Shown piece by piece: positions 34,509-43,330 of a stretch of 64,000 nucleotides of DNA (position 1 is the stretch's first letter; each line of letters begins with the position of its first letter). Made by a program: the position numbers and the translations under genes. Below the pieces are notes generated by a model, which saw nothing but the letters and a program-made list of their open reading frames with translations, was not told where the DNA came from and ran no database searches. Location: NCBI GenBank assembly GCA_965237575.1, contig CBDEGI010000003.1, positions 1,860,001-1,924,000 of the forward strand, given 5' to 3'. The DNA is from JAKZVK01 sp965237575. GTDB taxonomy: Bacteria; Acidobacteriota; Terriglobia; Bryobacterales; UBA6623.

Positions 34509-36332
34509 ATGCTCGAAGACAAAGACCTGCGCTCGGTTCAAGAAGTGCGCACCAAGATCGAACGTGCGCACGAAGCCTCTCTCCGTTATCGCAGCTACAG
34601 CCAGGAGCAGGTCGATCAAATCATCGACCGCGTGGCGGCCGTCGCCCGAGCGAACAGCGAATCCCTCGCGCGCCTTGCCGTGGAAGAGACCGGCTACGGC
34701 AACGCGCACGACAAGACGCTTAAGAACCTGCTCAACTCCGACATCCTTCACCGCGCTATCCGGCCGCTCAAGACCGTAGGCATCATCCGCGAAGACCGCG
34801 AACGTGGCATCCTCGAGATCGCCGAGCCCGTCGGCGTTGTGGCGGCAATCCTGCCGACGACGAACCCCACCTCGACGGCATTTTTCAAAACGCTTATCGC
34901 GCTCAAGGGACGCAACTCGATCGTCCTCAGCCCCCACCCGCGCGCAACCCGCTGCACTTGCGAGGCGGCCCGGCTGCTGGCCGAGGCGGCCGTAGCGGCC
35001 GGCGCGCCCGAAGGTGCAGTGGAGTGTCTTGGCGAAGCGACGATCCAGGGCACCAACGAACTGATGCGCCACCGCCTGACGGGCATGATCCTCTCGACGG
35101 GCGGGACCGGCATCGTCCGCGCGGCGTATTCAAGCGGTAAGCCTGCTCTCGGTGTCGGCCCGGGCAACGTCGCGGTGCTGCTCGAAGCGTCGGCGGACGT
35201 CGATTCGGCGATCGGCTCGATCGTCGACGGCAAATCGTTCGACTACGGCACGGTTTGTTCCAGCGAGCAGTGCGTCATCGCCGAGGAGGCAAGCCGCGAG
35301 GCCGTGATGGCGGCGCTCGCGAAGCACGGCGGCCACGTCTGCGACCAGCCACAAACAGAGGCCTTGGCGAAGCTGCTCATCACGCCCGACTTCAGGGTTA
35401 ACGCCGATTGCGTCGGCCAGTCGCCGCAGAAGATCGCCGAGATGGCAGGCTTCCAAGTCGCCCCGGAAGTGCGCGCCCTCGTCGTTGAGCTGCACGGTGT
35501 CGGGCGGGACCATCCACTCTCGGCCGAAAAGCTCTCGCCGGTGCTGAGCGCCTATTTCGTAAAGGATTTCGCGGCCGCCCTGAAGGAGTCAGCCGCGATT
35601 CTCAATTTTGGCGGGCGGGGCCACACCTGTGTCATCTACTCGAAAGACGACGAGCGCATTCGCGAGTTCGCGCTGGCGATGCCGGCGTTCCGCGTGTTGG
35701 TGAACACCCCGGCGCCACAAGGGTCCACCGGCATCACCACCAACGTGTTCCCGTCGATGACGCTCGGTTGCGGCGCGATGGCGGGCAACATTACCAGCGA
35801 CAACGTCGGGCCGATGCACTTGATCAACATTAAGCGCGTCGCCTACCACGTGCGCGACGCCGACTCTGCGTTTGAAAGCGAGGAGGCCCGGAGCTTTCTC
35901 GCGGGGGGATCGTCGCCCGCGGTTGCGGGCACGGCGGGCTCCGACATTGCCCTGAAGGTGGACCGGTACTTGGCCCAGCGCGGTGTCGGCGCGCCGGTAC
36001 GCTCGTCGAGCCCCGCGACGGTTTCGCAAACTGCGACCGCCGTCCTCGCGAAGCCGTCGGCGACGGTCGTCGACCGCTTCCTGTCGTCTCGGCCGGGTGC
36101 GGCTTCGTCCACACCGGCGAAGGGTCATCCCGCGCCGAGCACCCGCGCAAATCCCGCCGCCAACCCGGCGCCGCCCGCTCCGCCGGTCGACGTCGTTCCC
36201 TTCGTCTGCGAGGACGACGTTCGCCGCGCCATGGTCAAGCAATCGAAGATCTACGTCGGCAAGAAGACCATCATCACACCGGCCGCCCGCGATCTCGACT
36301 ACGAACTGAAGGTTCTCGTCCCAACCGAATGA
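34509..36332 (+). CDS. microcompartment-type CoA-acylating aldehyde dehydrogenase
   Basis: The 607-residue protein belongs to the aldehyde-alcohol/PduP-like CoA-acylating dehydrogenases. The Rossmann part ends in GVGPGNVAVLLE, the catalytic cysteine is C250 in FDYGTVCSSEQCV, and PAPQGSTGITTNVFPSMTLG completes the core (to about 455). A long Pro/Ala/Ser linker contains two near-identical amphipathic segments, ALKVDRYLAQR (481-491) and TVVDRFLSSR (519-528), which look like encapsulation peptides. A C-terminal module (564-604, EDDVRRAMVKQSKIYVGKKT, then IITPAARDL) resembles tails on other microcompartment enzymes. It would oxidise an aldehyde to acyl-CoA inside the shell. It overlaps recJ by four bases. 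Confidence 0.9.
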   Translation: MLEDKDLRSVQEVRTKIERAHEASLRYRSYSQEQVDQIIDRVAAVARANSESLARLAVEETGYGNAHDKTLKNLLNSDILHRAIRPLKTVGIIREDRERGILEIAEPVGVVAAILPTTNPTSTAFFKTLIALKGRNSIVLSPHPRATRCTCEAARLLAEAAVAAGAPEGAVECLGEATIQGTNELMRHRLTGMILSTGGTGIVRAAYSSGKPALGVGPGNVAVLLEASADVDSAIGSIVDGKSFDYGTVCSSEQCVIAEEASREAVMAALAKHGGHVCDQPQTEALAKLLITPDFRVNADCVGQSPQKIAEMAGFQVAPEVRALVVELHGVGRDHPLSAEKLSPVLSAYFVKDFAAALKESAAILNFGGRGHTCVIYSKDDERIREFALAMPAFRVLVNTPAPQGSTGITTNVFPSMTLGCGAMAGNITSDNVGPMHLINIKRVAYHVRDADSAFESEEARSFLAGGSSPAVAGTAGSDIALKVDRYLAQRGVGAPVRSSSPATVSQTATAVLAKPSATVVDRFLSSRPGAASSTPAKGHPAPSTRANPAANPAPPAPPVDVVPFVCEDDVRRAMVKQSKIYVGKKTIITPAARDLDYELKVLVPTE

Positions 36333-38137
36333 GCGCGCCGGCCGCCTCGCCCACGACACCTTCGCCCAGGACCCCTTCGCCCACCCCGGGGCGCGACCCG
36401 TCTCCTCTTGCGAAGCGCTGGGTCTACCGCGACTACGACGCGCAGGTCGCCACGCGCCTCGAATCGGAACTGAGCCTGCCGCGCTTGATGGCTGTGCTTT
36501 TGGCGCAGCGCAAAATCACCGAGCCGGAGCAAGCGGCGCGGTTCCTCTCGCCCGACCTGTCGCAACTTGACGACCCCTTCCGCATGCTCGGCATGCGGGC
36601 GGCGGTCGACCGCCTACGTCTCGCCATCACCAATGGCGAGCGCATTCTCATCTACGGCGACTATGACGTGGACGGTACCATCTCGGTCGTCCTGCTCAAG
36701 ACCCTCATCAGCCTCGCCGGAGGCCAAGCTGACTTCCACGTACCGCATCGTGTGCGCGAGGGCTACGGCATGCGTCGCGATGTCATTGAGCGGGCGGCCG
36801 CGGACGGCGTCCAACTCGTCATCACCGCCGACAACGGCATCCGCGAAACGGACGTGATCGAGCGGGCAGGCGAACTCGGCCTCGACGCCATCATCACCGA
36901 CCACCACTTGCCGAGCGCGGGCGTTCCAAACGCTGCGGCCGTGATCAATCCCAACCAGCCCGGCTGCGACTACCCCGACAAAAACCTCTGCGGGGCGGGC
37001 GTCGTTTTGAAGCTGACGCAAGCCGTGCTGACCGACCTTGATTGGCCCGCGGCCAAGCGCGACCGCGTGCTGGGATCGATGCTCAAGATGGTGGCCATCG
37101 CCACCGTCGCCGACCTCGTGCCGCTGACCGGCGAGAACCGTGTCTTCACCAAGCTCGGCCTCGAAGGTTTGCGGCAGCCCAAGAGTCTCGGCTTGCGGGC
37201 GCTGATCGGCGTCTCCGGCCTCGTGATGAACCGTAAGCTCACCGCGGGCGACGTCGGGTTTCGTCTGGGCCCTCGCCTGAACGCTGCGGGCCGCATGGAC
37301 GACGCCCGCGCCGTCATCGACCTCTTCAGCTCGACCGACTCGGCCGAAGCCTCCAGCATCGCGGAGAAGCTGGATCGCCTCAACAGCGAGCGCCAGCGCA
37401 CCGAAGACTCGATCGTCAACGACATCCTAGAACGGCTCGAAGACCTGCCGCCTCCCGAGGAGACGCCGATGATCGTCGCCGAAGGAGAGGGCTGGCACCA
37501 GGGAGTCGTCGGCATCGTCGCCAGCCGCGTCATCGAGCGATTGCATCGCCCGACCCTGGTGCTCAGTTGCAACCCGGAAACCGGCAAGGCCACGGGGTCC
37601 GCCCGCAGCATCCCGGGGTTTCACCTGCTCGAGTCACTCGAATCCTGCGCGGACATTCTCGACCGTTTCGGCGGCCATCGCCAAGCCGCCGGGTGCACGC
37701 TGGCGATCGAACGTATCCCCGAATTGCGCCGCCGTTTGAACGAGCACGCCCGCGGCGTCCTCACCCCCGAGGACTTCGTTCCATCGCTGCGGCTTGATGC
37801 CGAGCTGCCTTTCGCGGAGATCAACCAGCGCACGATGGAGCAACTCGCGCGCCTGGCTCCGCACGGCATCGGCAATCCGCAGCCGAGCTTCTCGACGAAG
37901 GGGGTCGAGGTCGCCGCGCCTCCGCGAATTCTCAAAGTGAAGCACGTCAAGCTGCAACTCCGGCACGGCGGCGTGACGATGTCGGCCGTCGGTTGGCGCA
38001 TGGCCGAACGGGCGCGCGGCTTGGCCCGCGGCTCAACGATCGATGCCGCCTTCACGGTCGACGTCGACCACTTCAACGGGGGCTGGCAGTTGACGCTCAA
38101 GGATTTCCGGCATGCCTCCGATAAAGCCGCGGGCTGA
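36329..38137 (+). CDS. recJ: single-stranded-DNA exonuclease RecJ
   Basis: This 5'-3' ssDNA exonuclease of the DHH family acts in recombination and mismatch/base excision repair. Of its 602 residues the first 28 are a Ser/Thr/Pro-rich tail of low complexity. Catalytic motifs follow: YGDYDVDGT (109-117), TADNGI (166-171), TDHHLP (190-195), then RLGPRLNAAGRMDDA and the DHHA1 GWHQGVVGIVASRV and FGGHRQAAGCTL, plus a C-terminal OB domain ending DKAAG. The start overlaps the dehydrogenase stop (ATGA), so it is in the microcompartment operon, which is an unrelated partner. A partial copy of its 3' end lies at 39181. Confidence 0.95.
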   Translation: MSAPAASPTTPSPRTPSPTPGRDPSPLAKRWVYRDYDAQVATRLESELSLPRLMAVLLAQRKITEPEQAARFLSPDLSQLDDPFRMLGMRAAVDRLRLAITNGERILIYGDYDVDGTISVVLLKTLISLAGGQADFHVPHRVREGYGMRRDVIERAAADGVQLVITADNGIRETDVIERAGELGLDAIITDHHLPSAGVPNAAAVINPNQPGCDYPDKNLCGAGVVLKLTQAVLTDLDWPAAKRDRVLGSMLKMVAIATVADLVPLTGENRVFTKLGLEGLRQPKSLGLRALIGVSGLVMNRKLTAGDVGFRLGPRLNAAGRMDDARAVIDLFSSTDSAEASSIAEKLDRLNSERQRTEDSIVNDILERLEDLPPPEETPMIVAEGEGWHQGVVGIVASRVIERLHRPTLVLSCNPETGKATGSARSIPGFHLLESLESCADILDRFGGHRQAAGCTLAIERIPELRRRLNEHARGVLTPEDFVPSLRLDAELPFAEINQRTMEQLARLAPHGIGNPQPSFSTKGVEVAAPPRILKVKHVKLQLRHGGVTMSAVGWRMAERARGLARGSTIDAAFTVDVDHFNGGWQLTLKDFRHASDKAAG

Positions 38138-38196
38138 CCCCTGCAAGAGGCCAAGACCCTGACCAGCCCATCCCGCCGAGCATTCCGGACGCCAAC

Positions 38197-38214
38197 AGGC
38201 CCGTTTGCGGGCCT
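38197..38214 (+). terminator. terminator-like hairpin after recJ
   Basis: The stem AGGCCCG/CGGGCCT with loop TTTG is followed by TGGTTTTG. It lies 60 bases after recJ and probably ends the shell protein-dehydrogenase-recJ operon. Resemblance to the neighbouring REP hairpins means it could instead belong to that array. Confidence 0.5.
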
Positions 38215-38229
38215 TGGTTTTGACTAGGC

Positions 38230-38290
38230 CAGGCGTTGTACGCCTGTCAGAATGACCCCGAGTCAATGAATCTGGCCCCTTTGAGGGGCC
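38230..38290. repeat. REP-like hairpins left of the IS200-like gene
   Basis: Two short palindromes, CAGGCG/CGCCTG at 38230-38246 and GGCCCCT/AGGGGCC at 38274-38290, lie just before the transposase-like gene. Similar hairpins lie on its right side. REP-associated tyrosine transposases are typically flanked by such palindromes. Confidence 0.5.
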
Positions 38291-38323
38291 TTACCCAAAA
38301 CCGGCTTGAGCCATGAACCGGCA

Positions 38324-38772
38324 ATGCCCAACAACGTCTATTCCGAGATCAACCTCCACCTTGCGTGGCACACGAAGGGGCGCACACCTCTGATCCATGA
38401 TGCCGTCGAGCATCACCTCTACGAATTTCTCGAACAACGCGTAAAGCAAACGCCCAGGGTGATCTTTCACGCTGTCGGTGGAACCGACGACCACGTCCAC
38501 CTGGCCGTGTCGATCCCACCGACGGTCCAGCTCAGCGACTGGGTCGGCCAACTCAAAGGCGCCAGCGCCCACTACCTCAACCAACGCATCATGAACCGCA
38601 ACCGCTTCGCCTGGCAGGCCGGGTATGGCGTCGTGAGCTTCGGCTCCAAGGACTGCCATGGGTGACCGACTACATCCGCAACCAAAGGGTGCACCACGCG
38701 GCGGGTAAGACCCACGACCGTCTCGAACGTATCGAAGCGATGGGGCAATCGCGAACGGCTCAAGCCGGCTAA
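38324..38772 (+). pseudogene. REP-associated/IS200-like tyrosine transposase, frameshifted
   Basis: From MPNNVYSEINLHLAWHTKGR the protein shows the HUH nuclease core, GGTDDHVHLAVSIPPTVQLS, the helix WVGQLKGASAHYLNQR and the putative catalytic tyrosine in FAWQAGYGVVSFGSKD. At about 38656 one base is missing: the frame ends DCHG while the +1 frame continues LPWVTDYIRNQRVHHAAGKT, then HDRLERI to TAA at 38770. The restored gene is 149 codons, the normal size. Such transposases mobilise or maintain REP palindromes. The catalytic part is intact but the C-terminal helix is lost. Confidence 0.82.
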
Positions 38773-38776
38773 CGTA

Positions 38777-38839
38777 AGGCCGCTGAACCGGCCTAGGGTT
38801 GCTGCAAGGCTATCGCTGAACCAGCCGTACAACGGCTGG
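38777..38839. repeat. REP-like hairpins right of the IS200-like gene
   Basis: AGGCCG/CGGCCT at 38777-38794 and CCAGCCG/CGGCTGG with a 5-base loop at 38821-38839 follow the transposase gene. GGCCGTAAAACGGCC at 40809-40823 is related to the second. Confidence 0.5.
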
Positions 38840-38877
38840 CCTAATCGACACCAAGCCGCGTAAACGCGACTGACTGC

Positions 38878-39072
38878 TCACAACAGGCCACGATCTCCGT
38901 TTTCGAGACGATCCGCAACAACTCGCAGGGCCAAGGCCTGGACCTTGGCTTTTGCGTCGGCGGGTGACGAACCGTACGTCATCACCCCCGGCAATTCAGG
39001 GACTTCGGCGATCCAGCGACCGTCCTCCTCCTGCTCGATCTCGATCTGGAGTGTGAGGTTTGGCTGAACCAT
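38878..39072 (-). CDS. HicB-like antitoxin, orphan
   Basis: This 64-residue protein, MVQPNLTLQIEIEQEEDGRW then IAEVPELPGVMTYGSSPADA, is a HicB N-terminal domain whose partially degraded RNase H-like fold normally binds HicA. No hicA neighbours it. The start at 39072 gives the family N-terminus, and the longer frame to 39216 is unsupported. It lies between the REP hairpins and the recJ fragment and may have moved with them. Confidence 0.75.
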   Translation of the reverse strand: MVQPNLTLQIEIEQEEDGRWIAEVPELPGVMTYGSSPADAKAKVQALALRVVADRLENGDRGLL

Positions 39073-39180
39073 TAAACGAATTCTACACTGTCTTGTTCGG
39101 TCTGGTCGGCTGGGGATGCCGCAGCGGTCAGCCCCGACCAGTCCGAGTTGACTAGGACGTGACTCTAGAGCCCTCGGCAC

Positions 39181-39395
39181 CGCACGATGGAGCAGCTCGC
39201 GCGCCTCGCCCTGCACGGCATCGGGAATCCGCAGCCGAGTTTCTCGACGATGGGCGTCGAGTTGGCCCGCGGCTCAACGATCGACGCCGCTTCTACGGTC
39301 GACATCGACCACTTCAACGGCGGCTGGCAGTTGACCCGCAAAGATTTCAGGGATGCCTCCGACAAAGCCGCGGAGTGACCACCGCAGGACATATC
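39181..39395 (+). pseudogene. partial duplicate of the recJ 3' end
   Basis: The segment translates to RTMEQLARLALHGIGNPQPS, then FSTMGVE joined to LARGSTIDAASTVDIDHFNG and onward to DKAAE and a stop. It matches RecJ from about residue 508 to the end, with an internal deletion of about 38 codons and scattered substitutions. The intact copy lies 1 kb upstream, and the IS200-like gene and its hairpins sit between the two. It is a non-functional fragment. Confidence 0.88.
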
Positions 39396-39656
39396 GACGG
39401 GGGTTTATGGGCCTTCCGAGCAAGACGGGCAAAGGGTAACGGCATGAGATGATCTGATCCGTCCACGAGCGCCGTCTCAGAGCAGTGCGGGCCCGCCGAC
39501 CTGTCCGGTTTGCCGACAATGCGGACAGTTGACACCTCAGCGAACACTAAGCCCTCAGGGCGAATCTACTTGGGATAATGGAGTATCTGGCGTGCCCACC
39601 GCGGCCAGGTGCTTGTAAATGCCGCCAACGCAAGCCGACGTCGCCAGGAGATTTCG

Positions 39657-40691
39657 ATGGATGCGAAGGAACAGACAGCATACGATCGCGTGATCCGATG
39701 GTCCAAGGAAAAGCCCGCTGTCGTAGTAATCCTGATACTGTTTGCGGTCGTGGTTGGATTAGGCTCCTTCACCAGCGCTCTGGACAGGATCATCTCATTC
39801 GTCCGGAACCAATCTTCCCCTGCATCCTCGGAAGGTATTCGGTCTTCAGGCAGCGATCGAAGATTCGTGGACCTTAGCCTCGAAGAAATCGGCGCGATCT
39901 ACGAAGGCCGCACCACGCTTCAGGCGGAAGCACTCGCACGCGAAATGTATCTAGAGAACTGGGTACGATTTCGTGTGGTACTTCGCGATGTTGAGTACGT
40001 GAGCGCTCGCGTCATGGTCGAAGGTGAAAGCCCTGATCGTGAACTCGGTGGTCCAGCGTTGCGAGCATTTTTCGATCAGCGCTGGAGTCCGCAGCTATCG
40101 CATCTCGGCAATGGAACCGCTCTGACAATTCAAGGGCGCATCACGGCGATCAACCGAAGCAACGTTGTCATTGTCATACTCGAGGACTCTGAACCACTCC
40201 TGAACGAGGATGAGGCGCATCGAGGCGCTAGGAAGGCGGTTACTCCCCGTACTAACGCGACATCGAAATCGCTTGACAAAGGATTGGGGAAACCGAGCAC
40301 AGCCTTGAGTCACGAGGAAGCGGGAATAGCAGCAGAAGCGGAATCATTCTCGCCGGTTACGATGCCAGAGTTTTTTGAGGAGTGGTATGACGAGGCGACA
40401 ACGGACCTGCAGAGCGACGAGCTTGAGCAGCTGCTGCTAGGCAAACGCGTGGTATGGTCTGGTGAGATCGCAGCCATTGAGCCCGGTCGCGACCATGGAG
40501 TGAGGGTTGTGGTTCGGCCTACTGGTGACATATACGGAAGGGCTTACCTAGACTTCGGTGAGTCGTGGCGGGCCGATCTGCTAGGTCGTGAACAAGGCCA
40601 AGTCATGCGATTCACCTGCGTGGTCCGGAGCTTTGTTGCAAATCCGTTTCTCGACGGATGCCGGATTCTCGCGTTGGCGCCTAGCAATTAG
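39657..40691 (+). CDS. membrane-anchored protein with OB-like domains
   Basis: The 344-residue protein starts at ATG 39657 behind CCAGGAG. One transmembrane segment (PAVVVILILFAVVVGLGSF, about residues 20-40) is followed by an extracytoplasmic part. Two beta-rich stretches, one ending GRITAINRSNVVIVILEDSE and one reading VVWSGEIAAIEPGRDHGVRV ... GRAYLDF ... GQVMRFTCVVRSF ... DGCRILAL, resemble tRNA_anti-like OB folds. An acidic low-complexity linker lies between them. Base composition is lower in GC than its neighbours, hinting at acquisition. No function can be named. Confidence 0.75.
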   Translation: MDAKEQTAYDRVIRWSKEKPAVVVILILFAVVVGLGSFTSALDRIISFVRNQSSPASSEGIRSSGSDRRFVDLSLEEIGAIYEGRTTLQAEALAREMYLENWVRFRVVLRDVEYVSARVMVEGESPDRELGGPALRAFFDQRWSPQLSHLGNGTALTIQGRITAINRSNVVIVILEDSEPLLNEDEAHRGARKAVTPRTNATSKSLDKGLGKPSTALSHEEAGIAAEAESFSPVTMPEFFEEWYDEATTDLQSDELEQLLLGKRVVWSGEIAAIEPGRDHGVRVVVRPTGDIYGRAYLDFGESWRADLLGREQGQVMRFTCVVRSFVANPFLDGCRILALAPSN

Positions 40692-40808
40692 GCAGGAGAG
40701 GTGGTTTCCTCCCACCGCGACCCATCACCAGGACTGCTCCGATCGACCTTCAGTCGGTCCGGTGGGTCCTTACGGGGCGGCCGGATGCTGGCACGCGCTC
40801 ACTCATTT

Positions 40809-40823
40809 GGCCGTAAAACGGCC
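40809..40823. repeat. REP-like palindrome
   Basis: GGCCGTAAAACGGCC, a 6-bp stem with a 3-base loop, lies in the 277-bp gap 40692-40968. It is related to the hairpin at 38821-38839 beside the IS200-like gene. Otherwise the gap holds nothing recognisable. Confidence 0.4.
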
Positions 40824-40968
40824 TAGTCGTAGAAGTGCCCTTATGTCCGTTCAGCGAGGTAGGCCTCCTCATCGGGCTGTGGATCCACCCTGACGGCGCC
40901 GCGTTCACCTATCCGCTACCCAACTACGAGGGGGGCTGCGGCGTACGGTCTGCGTCCTCCTGCTCTTG

Positions 40969-41705
40969 CTATCGCGTTTTGCGATCTGCAACCAGCTCGC
41001 CCCACTCATTCGTCCACACCGGGCCGGACTCGGTGAGCCTCCAGACACGTTCGAACTCGCGGTCGCCCTCGGCATCCCAGGTGTCGGTGACGACGCGTGC
41101 GCGGTAACCGTCACCGGAGCCGGGGATGTGGTTCTGCAAGTGGCGAGTCGAGAAGCCGGCCATCGAGCCGGCGGCGCCCGGCGCATCCGGGTTGAAGCGT
41201 GCGTAGACAATCCGGCCGCTCTGGTACCGCATCCGCCACAGGAAGCGCGTTTGCTTCGGACGCGGTGCCCGTGCGTATTTCTCGAGCTTGCGCCGGTCGA
41301 TCGTCACGCCGAGGTCCGGCCCTTTGGGCACCTCGACGCTGCTTCCGACCACCGGCATCTGCTCCACGGTCACGTCGTCCTTCCACAGGTGGCACAGGTT
41401 GACGTGGTCGAGCGTGGCCATCTTGTAGGCCGCCGCTTCGTGCGCCAGGAAGGCCTGGTTGATGGTCCCGCCGGCTTGTTGCAGCATGAACGGGACGTAT
41501 TCATCTCCGCCAGGCCGGCGACTTTGTTGACGCCCCCGATGGCCATGTGTCCCGTCATGAGCCCGTCCACGAGCTTGCGCATCATGAAATCGACCGGCCC
41601 GTGGTGGATCAGGATCGGCAACGAGATCTTCTCTCGCAGCACACGATAGCCCTCATAATCCGGCGGCGGATAGCCGCGGATCGGGTCCTCCACGCGTCCG
41701 GCGAT
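40969..41705 (-). pseudogene. enolase-superfamily enzyme, truncated and frameshifted
   Basis: The minus strand carries the C-terminal half of a mandelate-racemase/muconate-lactonising-type enzyme: VEDPIRGYPPPDYEGYRVLR, then SLPILIHHGPVDF. After a frameshift near 41495 it continues as FMLQQAGGTINQAFLAHEAA, then ATLDHVNLCHLWKDDVTVEQ and PVVGSSVEVPKGPDLGVTID. The N-terminal capping domain and the first half of the barrel, with the catalytic lysine, are missing. The upstream edge stops in intergenic repeats near the NIPSNAP gene. It is clearly dead, and its former substrate is unknown. Confidence 0.8.
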
Positions 41706-41827
41706 GGGGGGCCTAAAGGGGACGGAGCCCTTTCGGGTCCGGTCGTGACCTCCTGAGTCCCGAAGAATCGAGACTCGGCAAGGCTGGAGCCTTACGCTAC
41801 AACGCGCACCCAGCTTGCTTGGGCCGC

Positions 41828-42607
41828 CTAGCGTATCGGGGAGAAGGGCAGTGGGCGCAGGAAGGTGTTGGTGATGTTCGACACGACTTCCTCGTTCGTC
41901 CAGCCCTGCTTGCCGCGGATGCGCATCCAGTCGGGGTCTTTGAGAAACTTGGTCCACGCCGCCTCGCGGGCTCTCATGTCGTCGTACCAAACCATGTAGG
42001 TCAGGTTCGGTTGTTTGCCGCCGTAAACCGACTGGCCGAAGAACACCGGATAGATGCCCGAGCGCCGGAAGATCTTGATCTCCTCTTGGTTGAACATGTC
42101 GATTTTCGCCGCCACGTCGCGGGAGGTTTCCGCCTCATAGGTGCGCAGGTCGAACAGACGCGGCTTCTTGCCCGGCTCGAGCGCGGGGGTTTCCAACCGC
42201 GGCATACCGTCGAAGGCACGCAGAAGCCAGGTCTCGGCCCTCACGTACGCCGGCTCGCTCGCGCCAAAGGCATCGAGCGCCTTCGTCCAGTGCTCGTCGG
42301 ATTGCTGCTTGGCGTGTTTTTCGGCGACCTCAGCCCAGGAGCGGTGGGCCGTCACCGTGACCAGCGTCGGCATGTCGGGGCCGAGATAGACCTGGAAATA
42401 TCCCACCGCGCCGAACTCGTTGCGCTTGGCCATCGGCAGGTGCCGGCCCTCGAGGAATTCCTGGAGCCGTTTGCCCTGCGCCGACTTGTTGGTGCGGAGA
42501 CGGTGGAAGGTCAGCTCGAAGTATTGATTGGCGTCCGGACGCGCGCCGGCGGCGGAACTCGTTGCCAAGCCCGCCGCCGAGGCTCCCAGGAAGGCACGTC
42601 GTTGCAT
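41828..42607 (-). CDS. NIPSNAP-family exported protein
   Basis: The 259-residue protein opens MQRRAFLGASAAGLATSSAA, a short Tat/Sec-type signal with an RR pair. Two NIPSNAP-like ferredoxin-fold domains follow: FELTFHRLRTNKSAQGKRLQ with VGYFQVYLGPDMPTLVTVTA, and LFDLRTYEAETSRDVAAKID with VYGGKQPNLTYMVWYDDMRA. Such twin-NIPSNAP proteins are frequent in Acidobacteria and Planctomycetes and are uncharacterised. The gene stands alone after the decay of the enolase-like gene downstream. Confidence 0.88.
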   Translation of the reverse strand: MQRRAFLGASAAGLATSSAAGARPDANQYFELTFHRLRTNKSAQGKRLQEFLEGRHLPMAKRNEFGAVGYFQVYLGPDMPTLVTVTAHRSWAEVAEKHAKQQSDEHWTKALDAFGASEPAYVRAETWLLRAFDGMPRLETPALEPGKKPRLFDLRTYEAETSRDVAAKIDMFNQEEIKIFRRSGIYPVFFGQSVYGGKQPNLTYMVWYDDMRAREAAWTKFLKDPDWMRIRGKQGWTNEEVVSNITNTFLRPLPFSPIR

Positions 42608-42625
42608 GCCCCCTCTTATATCACG

Positions 42626-42955
42626 TCATGGCCGGTTTTGACCGTCGTGCTTTTGATGCGCGATGGCACGGCTCTGCCGGTTTAGCCTGTGTTGCGCCTT
42701 GACCCTTTCGCGCGGGGTGAAAACGCCGCCATCCGCCCGATCGCGAACGACCGAGCGATGGATGCGCGCCTGATTGACCGATAGCCGCCGCGCCTCGGGC
42801 CGCGTGAGGGAACCGTTCGCCGCGCCGTGGCGGAGCCGCGTGACTTGCGTGCCCTGCCGGTTCTTGACCGTGGGCTTCTTCGCCCAAATCGTGCCGGCGC
42901 TCAGTGTCAACGCACAAACTGCGATCGCCATGGAACGAATGACTCGTGACCTCAT
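42626..42955 (-). CDS. small secreted basic protein
   Basis: The 109-residue protein has a signal peptide (MRSRVIRSMAIAVCALTLSA ... WAKK) and a highly basic mature part with the helical repeat RQGTQVTRLRHGAANGSLTR PEA, then RVVRDRADGGVFTPRERVKAQ. The pattern 'NQxxRIxxGxxxGxLTxxE' is common in small exported acidobacterial proteins with an EF-hand-like rhythm, though without metal ligands here. AAGGAGGATC lies before the ATG. The role is unknown. Confidence 0.75.
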   Translation of the reverse strand: MRSRVIRSMAIAVCALTLSAGTIWAKKPTVKNRQGTQVTRLRHGAANGSLTRPEARRLSVNQARIHRSVVRDRADGGVFTPRERVKAQHRLNRQSRAIAHQKHDGQNRP

Positions 42956-43062
42956 TGCCTGATCCTCCTTGTGGTGTAGGTTGTTCGGCGCCGGCCGGCT
43001 TGCCTTATATGGGATACAAACTCGGGTGCGGGGGAAAAGTTTCGGTCGGTGGTCGGGTATAC

Positions 43063-43249
43063 TAGCTACCCAAGGGCCGCGCCCTTGATATCCCGAAGTG
43101 TTGAGGATGCAGCTTGTAGGGGCGGACGGCTGTGTCGGTCTCGCAGCACAGCCCTTGGTACGCGGCGTCGCTTTCGCACAGAAACCGAGAGCAACTGCGC
43201 CGCGCCGGGGTGGACGCAGCGGTCCACCCCTACACCATTGAACTGAACC
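43063..43249. repeat. dispersed ~190-bp repeat, copy A
   Basis: This segment starts TAGCTACCCAAGGGCCG, continues through CTTGATATCCCGAAGTGT and CTTGTAGGGGCGGAC, and ends GGTCCACCCCTACACCATTG. It is matched in reverse by 57631-57825, with conserved ends and a diverged middle. Both copies carry GGGGYGGAC palindromes near each end. It has no open gene and fills the 42956-43330 gap. Confidence 0.8.
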
Positions 43250-43330
43250 GGCAAGACGACTGTAGGTACGCCTCGCCTAACCTAACGGGGACAGAGTCCT
43301 CGTCACGCTTTGGATAAGCAGCTAACTCTC

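Noticed and set aside
33591..35072. 493-codon minus-strand frame across the vapBC, BMC-H and dehydrogenase genes
   Set aside because: It spans three real plus-strand genes in antisense and matches no protein pattern; high GC keeps the frame open.
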